From positions 446,837-510,836 of the forward strand of contig CACRSC010000002.1 of assembly GCA_902651635.1 (NCBI GenBank): a stretch of DNA of 64,000 nucleotides, read 5' to 3'. The translations under genes and the position numbers were made by a program. The stretch is from Mastigamoeba balamuthi. Taxonomy: Eukaryota > Evosea > Mastigamoebida > Mastigamoebidae. This document shows, in pieces, positions 32,854 to 45,000 of this stretch (the stretch's first letter is position 1; every line of letters starts with the position of its first letter). Below the pieces are notes generated by a model. That model had not been told where the DNA came from. It did not search any database and worked only from the letters and a program-made list of their open reading frames with translations.

Positions 32854-34116
32854 CAGGGCTGCTCTCTGCGTTCGGCGCTAGAATTTTTTTCCTGAAGTGA
32901 AAAAATAACCCCGGCTATTTCCTATCGGGCCAATGTCCTCTGGGTACGAGAGCCCGTCGTGGCTCTCAATCCGCTCTGCTGCCCGCTTCCTCGTCAGCTG
33001 TGCGCAGGCGCAGCAGACACGCAACGTGAAGACGGAGGCGCCGCTCGGCAATCAATGCAACGCGCAGTTCAACTTGCTGGCTGCTCTGCGCAGCACTGGG
33101 CGCCGCGTGAGGAGATCGGCCCCTGCGCACCGCACCATTGCAGCTTCGCGTGGCCGCGTGGCAATACCACCGAGGGGATCTGTGACCACTCGCTGAGCCC
33201 CACCGTGCAGCAGGAGGCACGCGCGCGCACTGAGACGGGCAGCTCGGGAGAGAGAAGCAGCGTAACACAAATCATCGCGTGGTCCAACGAGGCCAAACAA
33301 GGCAGGAAAATGCCCCGCGGCACGCGCAGCACACACAGAGGGCGGCCCGCCAGACGGAAAATGGTGCGCGGGCCCACGTGCAGGCTGAGCTGCTCCTCTG
33401 CGGCGCTTTTTTTTTCTTTTATCCGGCTGACGTGTTGTGAGGGCACCGTTGCTGTTGTTTTCATCCTCCCCTGCGCGGGTGAAACGCATGCCGGTGGAAG
33501 AACAGCTCTCCCACTGGCGCAGACGCTGGTTCCCTGCTGTCTGCAGCCGCGCGTCTCATGGCGCTCTCCACGGGCATCTTTCGCAGCCCAGGCGGCCATT
33601 TTGGTGGTCTGCCCGTACCCGTTTCTTTAACCCCGCGCCTTCGTCTGCGGTGGCGCGCCAGAGGGCCTCCGCGGAGGGGGCCACCGCCCCGCTCGCCCCG
33701 GGGGGTGTCTAAACCCTGCGCTGCCACCGGGCCCTGCGGGTGCCTCCGCCGGAGTGGAGGCAGGCGAGACAGACCACCGGAGTGGAGGATAACAGACAAA
33801 CAGATGTCTCTCCCTCCGAGGGCAGCGGCGAGGCCGAGGAGTCCGCGCAGCCCAGCACCATGAGCCCCCAGGGGTGGGAGAGCTTCTGCGTGGCGCATGC
33901 CGTGGGCGTGGCCCCCGCAGGCAGAAGGAACCCGAGCAGAACGACTCCATCCAGAACGTGGTGCAAAATCGAAGGGGGATATCACTTGAAGAGGGCTCTC
34001 ACTGACCGCCCACTACTGCCAGCCACAGCGCCCGACACCACTACCGCTGGCCTCCCTCAGCTTCTCAGGCGCACGCAGGCGGCGGGGTGAGAGGCAACAG
34101 GGAGGAGGGCCTGCAG
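32854..34116. other. Intergenic stretch between family members A and B
   Basis: About 1.26 kb with no recognised gene. Frames on both strands are unconserved. A T-run (33407-33422) is the only simple-sequence feature noted. Confidence 0.4.
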
Positions 34117-35380
34117 CTAGGGGCGGGGGGCTGGCTGTGTCTGTACGCCCATCATGACGAGCAGCTGCTGCAGGAGGAACACTCTCGCCAGGTTCTCCTG
34201 CTGCATCTTCTCGAGCTCGCCCATCTGCCTCGCCAGCGCCCCTGCCTCCGCGGGGCCCTCGGGCACAGCTCCCGCGGCTGCAGGGGCCCCAGCGGCGATG
34301 CTGTCGGACATGTCGTCGCCGTCGAGCGACACTGCCGACTGCTCGGCCTCGGCGCGCGGGCCCCGAGCAGGGACGAGCGACGGCGACAGCGTGGCGACCG
34401 GGGGGCGCAGGACGGGCGTGGAGGCGGCCGAGGACGAGGCCGAGCGCGAGCGGATGGCCTGCAGAGAGCTCTTGGAGCAGAACTGCAGCGGCTCGCTGTG
34501 CAGGCGGCAGACAACGTAGCCGCCAGCGCCCACGATCTCGAGCGCCAGCACGACCCTGCCGCCCAGATGCAGCCGCGACGAGTTGCAGAACCTGCCGGAG
34601 GGCGCCCGAGGGCCGCGTGAGCCAGCGAGGGGCCGGGGGTGGTTCGGTGGAATGTCCGATACTATTCCTGGAACACCTCGCAAGTTTCTCTCCGTCCACC
34701 GAGTCGCGTGCGCCTCCGCGGGCTCCGAGGGTCGGCGGGGGCCGGGGAGGGCCGTGGGCTGCGGGGAAGGGGCGGAGCAGCGAGGTCCGGGCGGCGCGGG
34801 CCCCGGGAGAGCGAGAGAGCGAGACGAACGATCTGCAGTGGTCAAAGACAAAGTGCTGGTCGCCCCCGTGAGTCTCGGACACCAGCGACCCCGAGCTGCT
34901 GCCGAGCGCCACGTTGGGCTTGCCGAACGGCTCGCAGCACTTGGAGCAGGGCTCGAGCGCTGTGTGGAACGGGAGCCCCGCACCCGACCGATGCGAGACC
35001 GGTAGAAGCGCCCAGTTGAGAGCTCTGTGCCCGAAGACTTCCTTTCATGGTTGGAGAGAGAGAGAAGCGCACGCTGCTCGTCAGACGACTCGGGCAGCAG
35101 CACAGCCCTCTGGCCCGCCTCCCACACGCTGTCGGCCCCGACGCCGTTGCAGGCCAGCCACTCGGAGGGCGCAGCGACGGTCACCTGCGGCCTCGCAGCT
35201 GAGCGGGCCGACCACCGAAAAGAACAAAAGAAAACGAGAAGGCGAGCAGAGCAGTCCGCAGACTGCGAGCTCTGCAGCCGAGGGCCGACGGGGACGCGCC
35301 TTGAACGGGGCGGTGCGGAATATGCGCGCGGGGGAGACCCACAATCGCGGCTGGGTGACGTCGGGCGCCTCCGAGTCCAT
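34117..35380 (-). CDS. Family A-D protein, member B
   Basis: Four-exon gene. Exon 1 is 35380-35300 (MDSEAPDVTQPRLWVSPARI...RTAPFK) and ends at an unusual GC donor (AAG|GCGCGT). Exon 2 begins VTVAAPSEWLACNG and ends near VWEAGQRAVLLPESSDEQ. Exon 3 carries PLEPCSKCCEPFGKPNVAL and FVFDHCRS. Exon 4 carries FCNSSRLHLGGRVVLALEI and CRLHSEPLQFCSKSSLQ, then a Ser/Ala/Pro-rich linker and a terminal helix MQQENLARVFLLQQLLVMM. Intron phases are 0, 1 and 2, as in A, C and D. The fold may be a beta-sandwich with conserved cysteines. No catalytic motif, signal peptide or membrane span is seen. It stands head-to-head with member C. Confidence 0.75.
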
Positions 35381-36948
35381 GGGCAGGTGCGGAGCGCAGC
35401 TGAGGCCGCTGTGAAATCTCTGGCAGTCTCGCGGAGTCAACAAACGGTCCGAACACACTTTCCCGAATGGCTGCCACGCGGCGGGGGAGGGCAGGAGGCT
35501 GCTCGACGCACGGGGGGTGTGAGGCTGGTTGACACGACCCACGGATCGGCTGAGAAAACGAAAACGGCGTGACGGCTGCGACGCGGTGAGAAATCTCTGC
35601 AATCTGGTCGAGCGGTGCTGCTCCGTCGTCTGCCGCGCCCCCGCAGGTATTCCTCCAACGCCGCTGATGTGCCCGGCCGTTCTGCATTACGCCACACCGG
35701 GGCCGTGCGCATTGTGGTGGGCAACGGCTCTGCGGGGTGGGGGGCTTATCGGCCCTGGGAGCCGAATTCACTCTAGCGGTGATATCTCAGAGCCGGACAG
35801 GAGCGGAGGGCACGCAGAGGCAGCCCCCGGCGGTGCCCTGATCCGGCTGTGTCGAGAACTCGCGAGGCTCTCTTGCGAAGGTGGCCGAGAAGGCGAAGGC
35901 CCCCGAGCACCGCAAGAGGAACGGCCCGAAGAACACTGGAAAAAGGGTCCTGCCCAACTGCGGTAGGCGATTTGCCCCGGAATGTGGGCGAACCGTCGCA
36001 AACTCCGTTCAGATTTCGCTCTTCTCTGATAGAAGGAACAGCGATAAACCCGCGCTTCACACGGCACTCAGCAACCCGTCTGACATCTCAACCTCGCAGG
36101 AAAACCGCCGTTGTTGGTTCATTATTTTCGGTGGCACACACAGTGATTGAGATATGCTCAAACGTCGAGTTGCATACCAAGAGGACTCTGCCGCACTGCT
36201 CTTGTTTTCGCTCCATAGCGTGATTATCTTTTTGGCGTCTCAGAATGAAAACCCACTTGGTTCCCTTCTCGGAATGGCAGGGGTACTAAAAGAAGAATGC
36301 ATATTTGCATAGCCGACCGATCACGACACGTGATATTCGAAGGAGGTTCGGTTACAATATACAACAGGACTGATTCATGCCAAATGCCAATTACTAACGG
36401 GGTCTGCTTTCCGAGCACCCTCCGATTAGGCATACAGCGGAAGAGGAATGGCGAACCGTCGGGAAAATCCTATCAAGTTTTTCTTCAACGATGTGAATCT
36501 CAATTCTGCATTTCCGCGAGAAGAGCTATGAGTCACACAATCAAGATCCAAGAATTTTTGCACACTGGATTCACCGAGTTGCGCGAGGTGCTTTAGGAAA
36601 AAAGCTAGGTTGTGTCTGCCATCAAAAACTGATTTCATTTTGTGAGGCAGGCCACAAGGAAGAAATTCTACCTTAAGCCCCGATGATCAAAGAGAATCTA
36701 TGCTTCCTATCCACCAGGATGAATTCACTCGAATCCGCGGTCCAGCAGCTTAATACTGAAGGACGAATTCAAAACTGAGTTCTATTTGTTCAAGCAATCC
36801 ACTGTTCTTACTTCTCCCTTGATGGGTCTCTTTTGCTCGGGGCCATTAGTAGTGTTCAAATAGCTCATGAATGAGCAGATCTTCTGAGAGGTCTACCGTA
36901 GAATACAAAACCCCAAAACACCTGCCAACAGCACGTCTTGCATGAGCA
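35381..36948. promoter_or_regulatory. Divergent spacer between family members B and C
   Basis: Members B (minus) and C (plus) start 1.57 kb apart and face away from each other. GC is high near B and falls sharply toward C (about 36100-36900). No gene is recognised inside, so both promoters should lie here. No defined element can be named. Confidence 0.4.
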
Positions 36949-38156
36949 ATGGCCTCTGGCGAGGTGCCGCAGATGTGGGTAACTCCCACCAGAATTTTCC
37001 GGACTGCGCCCTTCAAGGTGCCACCGCCCCCGCGCACAGTGCCCCCTGCTGCCCCCGCCAGCGAGCCGTTGGCCCCCGGCAATTGTTGACCATGACGGGC
37101 TCGCTCACCTGATGCCAGGTGACCGTGTACGTCCCGGTGCAGTGGATGCACCACCGTGGTATCACGCCCCAGAACGTATGGAACTCGGGAGTCGCTCCGG
37201 TCCTTCTTCCCGAGACGGGAGACCAAAGACGTGCGCACAGCACAGCACAACGCGGGGACGTGCTGGGAGGACTCACCCGCGCATCTCCCTCGCCCAGCCC
37301 TGGAGCCCTGCCAGAGGTGCTGTGTCCCCCACCGCAGGCTGAGCAACGTCGCCCTCGGGCGCACCGCGGAAGCCGCAGCGCCAGTCACTCAGGGCGGCGC
37401 GTTGCTCTTCGTTTTTGACAACTGCAGAACGTGCGCAGTGCCGCTCTGCCCTCGCTCCCTTCCCCAGCCCATGCTCTCCAAGTAATCAGCCACGCGAGAT
37501 CCAGCGTCGCTCCTTTCTGCCTGAGAGCCCCTCTGCGGTCCCGTTGAAACTCGGCGACGATTTCGTTGTTTTCATTTTGGCATGTTTGCCCTGAAGCACA
37601 AAACCGTGTCGAGCGCGTTTGCGAACTGAGCGCACGGGCTCCCGCCCCCCTCAGGTTCTGTAACTCGTCGAGGATACACCTGGGCGGCAGGGTCGTGCTC
37701 GTCCTGGCGATTGCAGACACGTGGGGCGACGTGGCCGTGCGGCTGCACAGCGAGCCGCTTCTGTTTTGCGCCAAGAGCTCTCTGGGGCCTCTGCGCTCCC
37801 GCTCCGCCTCGGCCTCCTCCACCCTCACGCCCCCGTCGCTGCCCCCGCCCTCCCCGACGTCTCCTCTGGCCGCGCTCGACGCCGGCCTCAATACGGGCGA
37901 CGGGGCACTGAGTCCCGGAAATGGACCGGCAAGGAGCGAAGTCTCTGCAGTCGCTGCCGGACAGTCGCAGCCTCAGGCACCACCGACGAGCCACGACGAC
38001 AGGGGTGTGGCCCGGGGAAGCGGGGAGGCGGGGCAGCAGGAGAGATGGAGGGCCGAGGTCGAGGCCATCCGGCAAGAGAACATGGCGCGCGCTTTGGTGC
38101 TCGCGCAGCTGCTCTCCCTCACCTTCGCTGCCTCGCAGCCGCTCTCCAAGCCCTGA
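36949..38156 (+). CDS. Family A-D protein, member C
   Basis: Plus-strand member of the family. Exon 1 is 36949-37017 (MASGEVPQMWVTPTRIFRT) with a GTGCCA donor. Exon 2 begins at about 37122 with VTVYVPVQWMHHRG and contains VWNSGVAPVLLPETGDQR. Exon 3 starts at about 37300 with PLEPCQRCCVPHRRLSNVAL and ends LLFVFDNCR. Exon 4 starts at about 37655 with FCNSSRIHLGGRVVLVLAI and VRLHSEPLLFCAKSSLG, followed by a Ser/Pro/Gln-rich linker and the C-terminal helix IRQENMARALVLAQLLSLTF. Introns lie at the same positions and phases as in B and D. The conserved part is about 150 residues; the linker is variable. Function not known. Confidence 0.75.
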
Positions 38157-39041
38157 GCTACGCCCCCTTCACCTTCCCCACGACCTATCACAGTCCTTCC
38201 CGCATGTCACTGGGCACTCCGTTGGTGGCGGATGGCCTCCAGGGCCGTTGGCAACAACGAGAGGCTGTGTTGTTGCCAAACGGTTCTTTCGCGCTCATTT
38301 CAAGACGGCTGTCCCGTCTGACTGCGTGAAGGCGGGACCTCGCTGCCCGCCACACAGCCCCCGGGAGGGGCTTTCTGGGTCAGCAGGGGGTGCGCAGAGA
38401 CGAGCATTGCATTCGGGAGCGATCACGATGCCCTTTCTGGCGCCTGTCTGTACAAAAATCTGCTCATGTGGCTGACGTCAGAATCCACAGAGGGGCAGTG
38501 CGCACAGGCGGCGGTGCTGCTCTGGGCCGATGCCACTGCCTGCGCAACTGGAGATGTTTGTGTCTTGTGCCCGCGTGGTCTCTCCCGCCAGCCTTTTTTT
38601 TCACTTGACCCCTTCAGATTGTTGAACGCAAAAACCGGAACAATGTGGTGCCGAGGACCAGCAGGACATTGCTCAAACTCCTCACTTCGCGCAGGTGTGC
38701 GTTGCCCATTGCTGGCGCGGCCGCTTGGACTACGCGTGAGTATGGGCGCCCGAACTTTGCAATGAAAAAACAGCCGCGGTTCTATGGGCCGAAGTGTAAT
38801 CCCTCCCGCCGGGCCTGTGCTACAGACAGCCCGGGCCCGTGACAGCAACCGATTTGTGGGCCAGCGACGCCCGCGAGGCACGCGAACCGGCGTGCGGTGC
38901 TTCGCTTGCCAGAAGGCGCGTTGCTTATTGTCCATAAAAAAAGATACGGGCGTTGTGGCCCACAAGCGAGCACAGCAGCGCCACAGCGGGCCCCGCCGCT
39001 CCTCCCAGAGGCTCTCTCGCTCTCCCTCCGCCCCCGTTCGC
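38157..39041. other. Convergent intergenic stretch between member C and EPG5
   Basis: Member C and EPG5 end toward each other here, so this should hold two 3' UTRs. No additional gene is supported; the long frames on both strands are overlapping GC shadows. Confidence 0.4.
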
Positions 39042-42000
39042 TCACCTCGGGGCCGAGAGCAGCGCAGCCCTGCTCGCCAGCACGGCCAGCGCGCGCGACG
39101 CGGGCCACAGGGCGCCGCAGACCCGCGCGGCGACGGACCCGAAGTCCGCAAACGTGCAGGCGGCGTCGCCCACGGCCCGCGCGACCTCGTCGCCCACCGC
39201 CTGCGCCACCGCGGCGCCGACCTCGCCAGCGTGCCGCCTGCACGCGGCGCGCACGGCCTCGACGGCGCGCTCGCGGCTGCCCTGCGCGGCCTGCGGGTCC
39301 CCGGGCCGCGCGCGCAGCGACGAGCGCAGGGGCCCGCGCTCGTGGACCTGCGCGTCGGCGAACGAGCAGCACGCGCGGCACCAGAGGCGGAAGCGGAGGC
39401 CGTAGGGCGAGGCGCGGCCCATGCCGATGAGGCCCAGCAGCCCCGAGCCCTGGCGGTCCTCCGCGAGCCGCGCGAGGGCCTCGCGCAGGCGCCCGGCGGC
39501 CGCGAGCGCCTGCGAGGCCGAGAGGGCGCCGGTGCAGAGCCGCTCGTGCACGAGGTCCGCGTGCAGCACCGCCAGCAGCACCGACGCGCACTCGCCGCGG
39601 TCGCCGGGCGGCGGGGCCGCGCGCTCGCCGGCGGCCCAGAGCTGGTCGACGGCGCGCACGGCGGCTGCGGCGGCGGCGGAGCCCCGCGGGCCCTGGAGGG
39701 CCGTGCGCGCAAAGGCGTAGAGCGAGACGAGCGAGCCCGTCGAGAGGCACGCGGCGCAGAAGTCGGCGGCGTCGCAGCGGCGCGGCGCGAGGGCCACGGG
39801 GTCCCAGTCGCTCGAGGCGAGGAAGTGCGCCTCGGCCAGCAGCTCCGTGAGGCCGCAGAGCCGCGCGGGCGCCGCCAGCGCGCAGCAGGCGGCGTCGACA
39901 AAGACGGGGCAGAGCCCGGGCGTCTCGCGCGACATCTCGCCGGCCGCGCTGGCGATGGTCGTCGCGTCGCCCGTCTCGTAGAGCGGGAACAGCGCGCGGA
40001 ACAGCGGCGCCCCGGCGTGCAGCCCGCGGACGCGCGCGACGGCCCCGACGGCGCGCATCAGCGAGCGGACCAGCGCGGCGTCGAGCACGGGCTCTGCGCG
40101 CGCCGACGAGGCCGCCAGCGCGTGGCAGTAGCGCAGCACGCGGTCGAGGTGCGCGTCGCCGGCCCAGGGCGCCACGCGCAGCTCGCCGTCGCCGTCGCCC
40201 AGGACGCCGCACGCGGCGCACGCGAGGGCCGTCGCGAGGGCGCAGCGCTGGCGCACGGCGCGCGTGTCCTCGGCGGGGCTGCCCAGCGCGGCGCGCGCGT
40301 CGGGCGTCGACTCGGTCAGCGCGGCCTCGGCGTCGGCGCCGGCCAGCGTCGACCACGTGATGCGCGCCGCGAGGCCGCCGCAGAGCGCCGCGACGCAGTC
40401 GGGCAGCGGCGTCGGCGCGCGGAAGGCGAGCGCGAGGCCCACGCAGAGCAGCGGCGCCAGCACCGAGGGGTCCGCGGCGGCCGTGAGCTGCCAGTCGACG
40501 CCCGCGCACGCGGCGCCGACCCACGCGACGCCGGCGGCGCTGCGCTTGTCGACAAAGACGCGCAGGCACGCGAGCAGCTGCGCGCACTGCGGGGCCCGCG
40601 GGCGCCAGCGCGGCCAGGGCAGCGCGGCCAGGGCAGCGCGGCCAGCGCGCAGAAGAACGCGTCCTGCACGGCCGCGGGCGCCAGCGCGGCCACCGACGTC
40701 GCCACGGCCGCCTGGCAGAGGAACGCCCACGCGCGCGTGGCCAGCGCCTGCGCCTCCGAGTCGGTGCAGGCGGCGCAGACGTCGCCGGCGGCCGACGCCA
40801 GCGCGCGCGTGACGGCGAGCGCCGTCTCGGGGGCCGCGTGCTCGTAGGCGAAGCCCACGGGCCCGCAGGTCAGCCAGGGCTCCAGCGCGAGCAGGACGGC
40901 GTCCCAGAGGTCCGCGGCGGCGACGAGCGGGACGGCCGAGCGCACGAGGACCGCGAGGAGGTCCGCGAACTGCTGCGCGTAGGGCCAGCGCACAAAGAGC
41001 GACGCGCCCGACGAGCGGAAGCGCCAGAGCGTCGACGAGAGCAGCGTCAGCGCGCTCAGCACGGCGTCGCCGTCGAGCAGCCCCGCGGGCAGCAGCTGCA
41101 CCAGCGACGCCAGCGCCTGCGCCGGCAGCCTGCCGCCCTCGCTCTGCTCCAGCGCGGCGCTCAGCGAGTCTGCAGGGGGGCGGGGCAGCCGAGCGAGCGA
41201 GCGGGTCAGAGCAGAGCAGCAGTCTCAGGGGGCCGAGGGCGTACACTCGAAGAGCTCGGGGAAGCGGAAGGAGCTGACGCTGAGGAGCCACGAGAGGACG
41301 AGGGACCAGGCCTGGTGGTGCGCGCCCGACATGCCCGCGTCGATCGTGGCGAGCGCCTTGGCCATCGTCGCCACCAGCTCCTTGCGGTCCGCCAGCGACG
41401 CGCTCTTGGCCTCGAGCCACTGCAGGGCAGGCACGCAGTCAGTCACAAGGCAACGCACAAGCAGTACCACAGAAAGTGGAAAAAGATGGTCCCACCAGGT
41501 ATTGATCCTGGAACCCTCGACACGTCAAGTCGATGTGATGCCACTACACCATGAGACCATTCACACAGAGGGCGAAGCAGAGCAGAGCAGAGCATAGCAG
41601 AGAGCAGTCGGGGGCGCAGACACAAGCAAGCAGGCGTACCTTGGAGACGTCGAAGCGCGCGAGGATGGGGAGGATGGAGGCGGGGACGGGGCTGCGCGTG
41701 AAGCAGTCGACGGCGGTGCAGAGCAGCGCGGCGAAGGAGGAGCTGAGGTGCGGGTCGAACGTCTCGACAGCGGGCGCGAGGCGCTGGGGCCGCGCGATCA
41801 TCTCCGTGAGCAGCCGCATGGCCTCTGCGGGGCTCGAGGCCACGATGGCGCCCGAGAGCGTTGCGACGGCGGCCTTGACGGGCCCGCGGGCCAGCGGGCT
41901 GCTCTGGACGGCCGCCGAGCCGCCCCACTCGTCGCAGAGACGGTAGACGACGGCCGAGGCGACGGCGCGCGTGGCGTCGAGCTCGTCGACGCGCTGCGGG

Positions 42001-45000
42001 TCGGCCATGGCGGCGGCGAGCTCGAGCGACGAGCGGCACATCTGCAGGACGCAGGCGCAGACGCCGAGGCTCACGCGGACGCGGGCGCTGAGCGCGTCGG
42101 CGGCCGCGTGGCAGCGCTCGACGGCGTCGGCGACCTCGCGGCTCTCGGCGACCTCGTTGACGTCGAAGAAGAACGAGACGGGCCCGCTGCAGCCGCGGCA
42201 GCAGCCCTGGACGGCCTGCACGCGCGCGGGGGCGTTGGCGAGGCGCCTGCGCAGGAGGTCCAGCAGCGCGTGGTCGGCCATCTCGGCCTCGAGCGCCCGC
42301 GAGGCCTCCATCTCGGCCGCCCGCTTGAGCGCCGCGACGTTCTCGCCGATGGCTGCGACGACGCTCTCGCCCAGCGGGTACGAGCAGAGCAGCGGGTGGT
42401 CCAGGAACGACGGCGGCGGCGGCTCCAGCGCCGTCACGCGCGCCAGCTTGCCGATGCTGTCGCCCGCGCTGCCGCTGCTCACGCGCGAGACGCTGCCCGC
42501 CACGACGGGCTCGGCCGCCGCCCGCGCCCGCGCGCTGTCGCCGCACGCGTCGAGCAGCAGCGCCGCCGCGAGCTCCTGCGCGCCCACGAGCCCGCGCACG
42601 GCCTCGGCGCTCTCGAGCGGCTCCGCGAGGTGCCGCGACAGCCACAGCACCGCCTCCGTCTCCCAGCGCTGCGCCTGCTCCGCCCCCAGCGGCGCGCTCT
42701 CGGCCAGCCTGCGCACCGCGTCGGCCACGGGCGCGTTGAGCATCGCCGCCAGCCCGTCGGCCCGCGCCGCGCTGAACACGGCCTGCGCGCAGCTGCACAG
42801 GCACGCGGCGTGCAGCGCCCGCGGCGCCGCCTGCTGCGCGTCGGCGTTGGCAGCCGCGGCCGCGACGGAGCGCAGGCAGCTCTCGGCCATCGCGGGCGCG
42901 CAGGCGGCGAGGCGCTCGCGCTCGGCGGCGGCCTTGCGCGGGACGCCGTGGCGCATGTCCGCGAGCAGCGCCACGCGCAGCGCGACGCTCACAAACGCCG
43001 CGTGCACGGGCGACGCCGACGGGTCCAGCGCCGCCGCGGCCCGCGCCCAGCGCGCGCCCCACTCGCGCAGGGGGCCCTCGGAGCGCGCGTCGGCGTCGCG
43101 GGTGGTCTCCGCGAGCCAGACGTAGAAGAAGAGCCACGGGGCGCCCTGGGGGTCGCCCTGCAGCAGCGAGGAGCCCGGGGGCTGCGGCGTCGCGCTGCTG
43201 CCGCGCAGGAGCCCCGTCAGCTGCTCGACGGCCGCCGGCGCCGCGTCGCGCGCCACGAGCGCGGCCCACGCGTGCGCGGCGGCCGAGAGCGGCGCCTGCA
43301 GCCGCGCGCCGTCCTTGGAGCGCCACTGCCCGCTGCAGGTCAGCAGGCGGACCCAGAAGCGCAGCGCCTGCTCGGGGCTCGCGCACGTGGCGGCCGTCCG
43401 CGCGATGCTCGACGCGAGCGCCGCGCTGAGGCGGTTGGCGGCCCCCGTGGCGTCGCTGACCATGCGGTAGAAGAGCCCCGGGTAGAGCGCGCTGCAGAGC
43501 ACCTCTGCGAGCTCGCGCGACGCGTACTCCTCGGGCGACGCCCCGGCGGCCGCCAGCGCCGGCGCGGCCTGCGCGAGCGCCCACGCGGCCGCGTCGCTGC
43601 GCCCGTGGTACGTCAGGCAGCGCAGCGCTGCCAGCGCGGGCCCCGCGGGCGGCGCCCACGTCTCGGGCTCTGCGGCGCTCTCGCTCAGCGCGAGGAAGCA
43701 GAACGCGTGCAGCGGCCGCACGGACGACGGCGAGTCGGCCGAGCGCCCCGCGGCCTCTGCGGCGCGGGCCAGCGGCGCCGAGAGCACCGGCGCGGGCCTG
43801 CGGGCGTCGGCGTGCCTGTAGGTCATGCGCGCGAGCAGCGACCAGCCCCAGGCGGCGAGCTCGCGCGAGGCGGCCTCGTGGGCGTCGAGGGCCTCGGCGA
43901 TGGCGGCGGCCGCGCGGCGGTGGACGTCGACGCCGAGGAAGGGCCCGCGGGCGACGTCCTCGTGGTGGCCCCAGTTGAGCGCGCCGAGCACGGCGCGGGC
44001 GGCGCTGCAGGCGGCGCTGCGGGGGTCGAGGCGCAGCCACGCGCCCAGCAGCTCGAGGTCCGCGGGCGCGGGCTGCCAGAGCAGCAGCGGCAGGGCGGCG
44101 CAGACGCGCTCGCTGGCCTCCTGGCCCAGCGCCTCGAGGTGGTCGCCGACGTGGCGCAGGACCTGCGAGACGAGCGCGGGCTGGTTGGTGCAGAGCGTGC
44201 AGAGCAGCTTGAGGCCGCTGTGGTGCAGCTCGCCGCGCGACTTGGGGTTGACGCAGCTCAGCTGGAAGAGCGCGTCGAGCGCCGCCGAGGCGATGTCGGC
44301 GCCCGGGAAGCACATGGCCACGTGCGTGACCATCTCCAGCGTCAGCGACTGCGGGTGCAGCGCCAGGTCCGCCGCCGCGTCCACCAGCCCCTGCGTGTAG
44401 AACGCCCCCCACTCCTCCCTGCACTTGGGCAGCTCTGCGCCCGCCGCGCCGTCAGTGCCGCTGCGGGGGCTGCGGGGGCTGCGAGGGCTGCGCGGGTGCC
44501 TTTCTTGTCCTGCGCCAGCATGAGGGCGAGCAGCTGCCAGGCCATGTCCATCGGGAGCCTGCGCAACAGAGGCCGTGAGAGAGTGAGAGAGGGGGCGCGG
44601 CACAGCGACGGCGCACGACTCGATGGGGAAGTCGCAGAAGAAGCGCGAGGCGCCCATCGTGGGGTTCTTGAGCAGCGACCGGAATATCTGCGGCCGAGGC
44701 CACGCGAGCGGCTGTCAGCCAGGGCCGCAGCCCCACGCAGCAGCGGGGAGAGAGAGGGAGCAGAGACTCACGGGGACGAGCGACTTGTCGAGGTGCGGCG
44801 CCAGCGCTCTGCGACCCCCCACGTCAGCGGCGGTGCGTGCAGGCGAGAAGGGGAGAGATGGAGGGAGAGGAGCGCACAGCTGCCTGGTGCACGTGGCGCG
44901 GAGGGCGAAGAGGACGAGCTCGCCGAGGATGGAGGTGGCGAGCTTGGCGTACTCGGGGTACTCGGCCGAGTTGAGCAGCGACTCGCAGAGCAGCCACATG

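Noticed and set aside
38784-40847. Plus-strand frame of 687 codons
   Set aside because: Antisense shadow of the EPG5 C-terminal exon; the minus strand carries the conserved protein.
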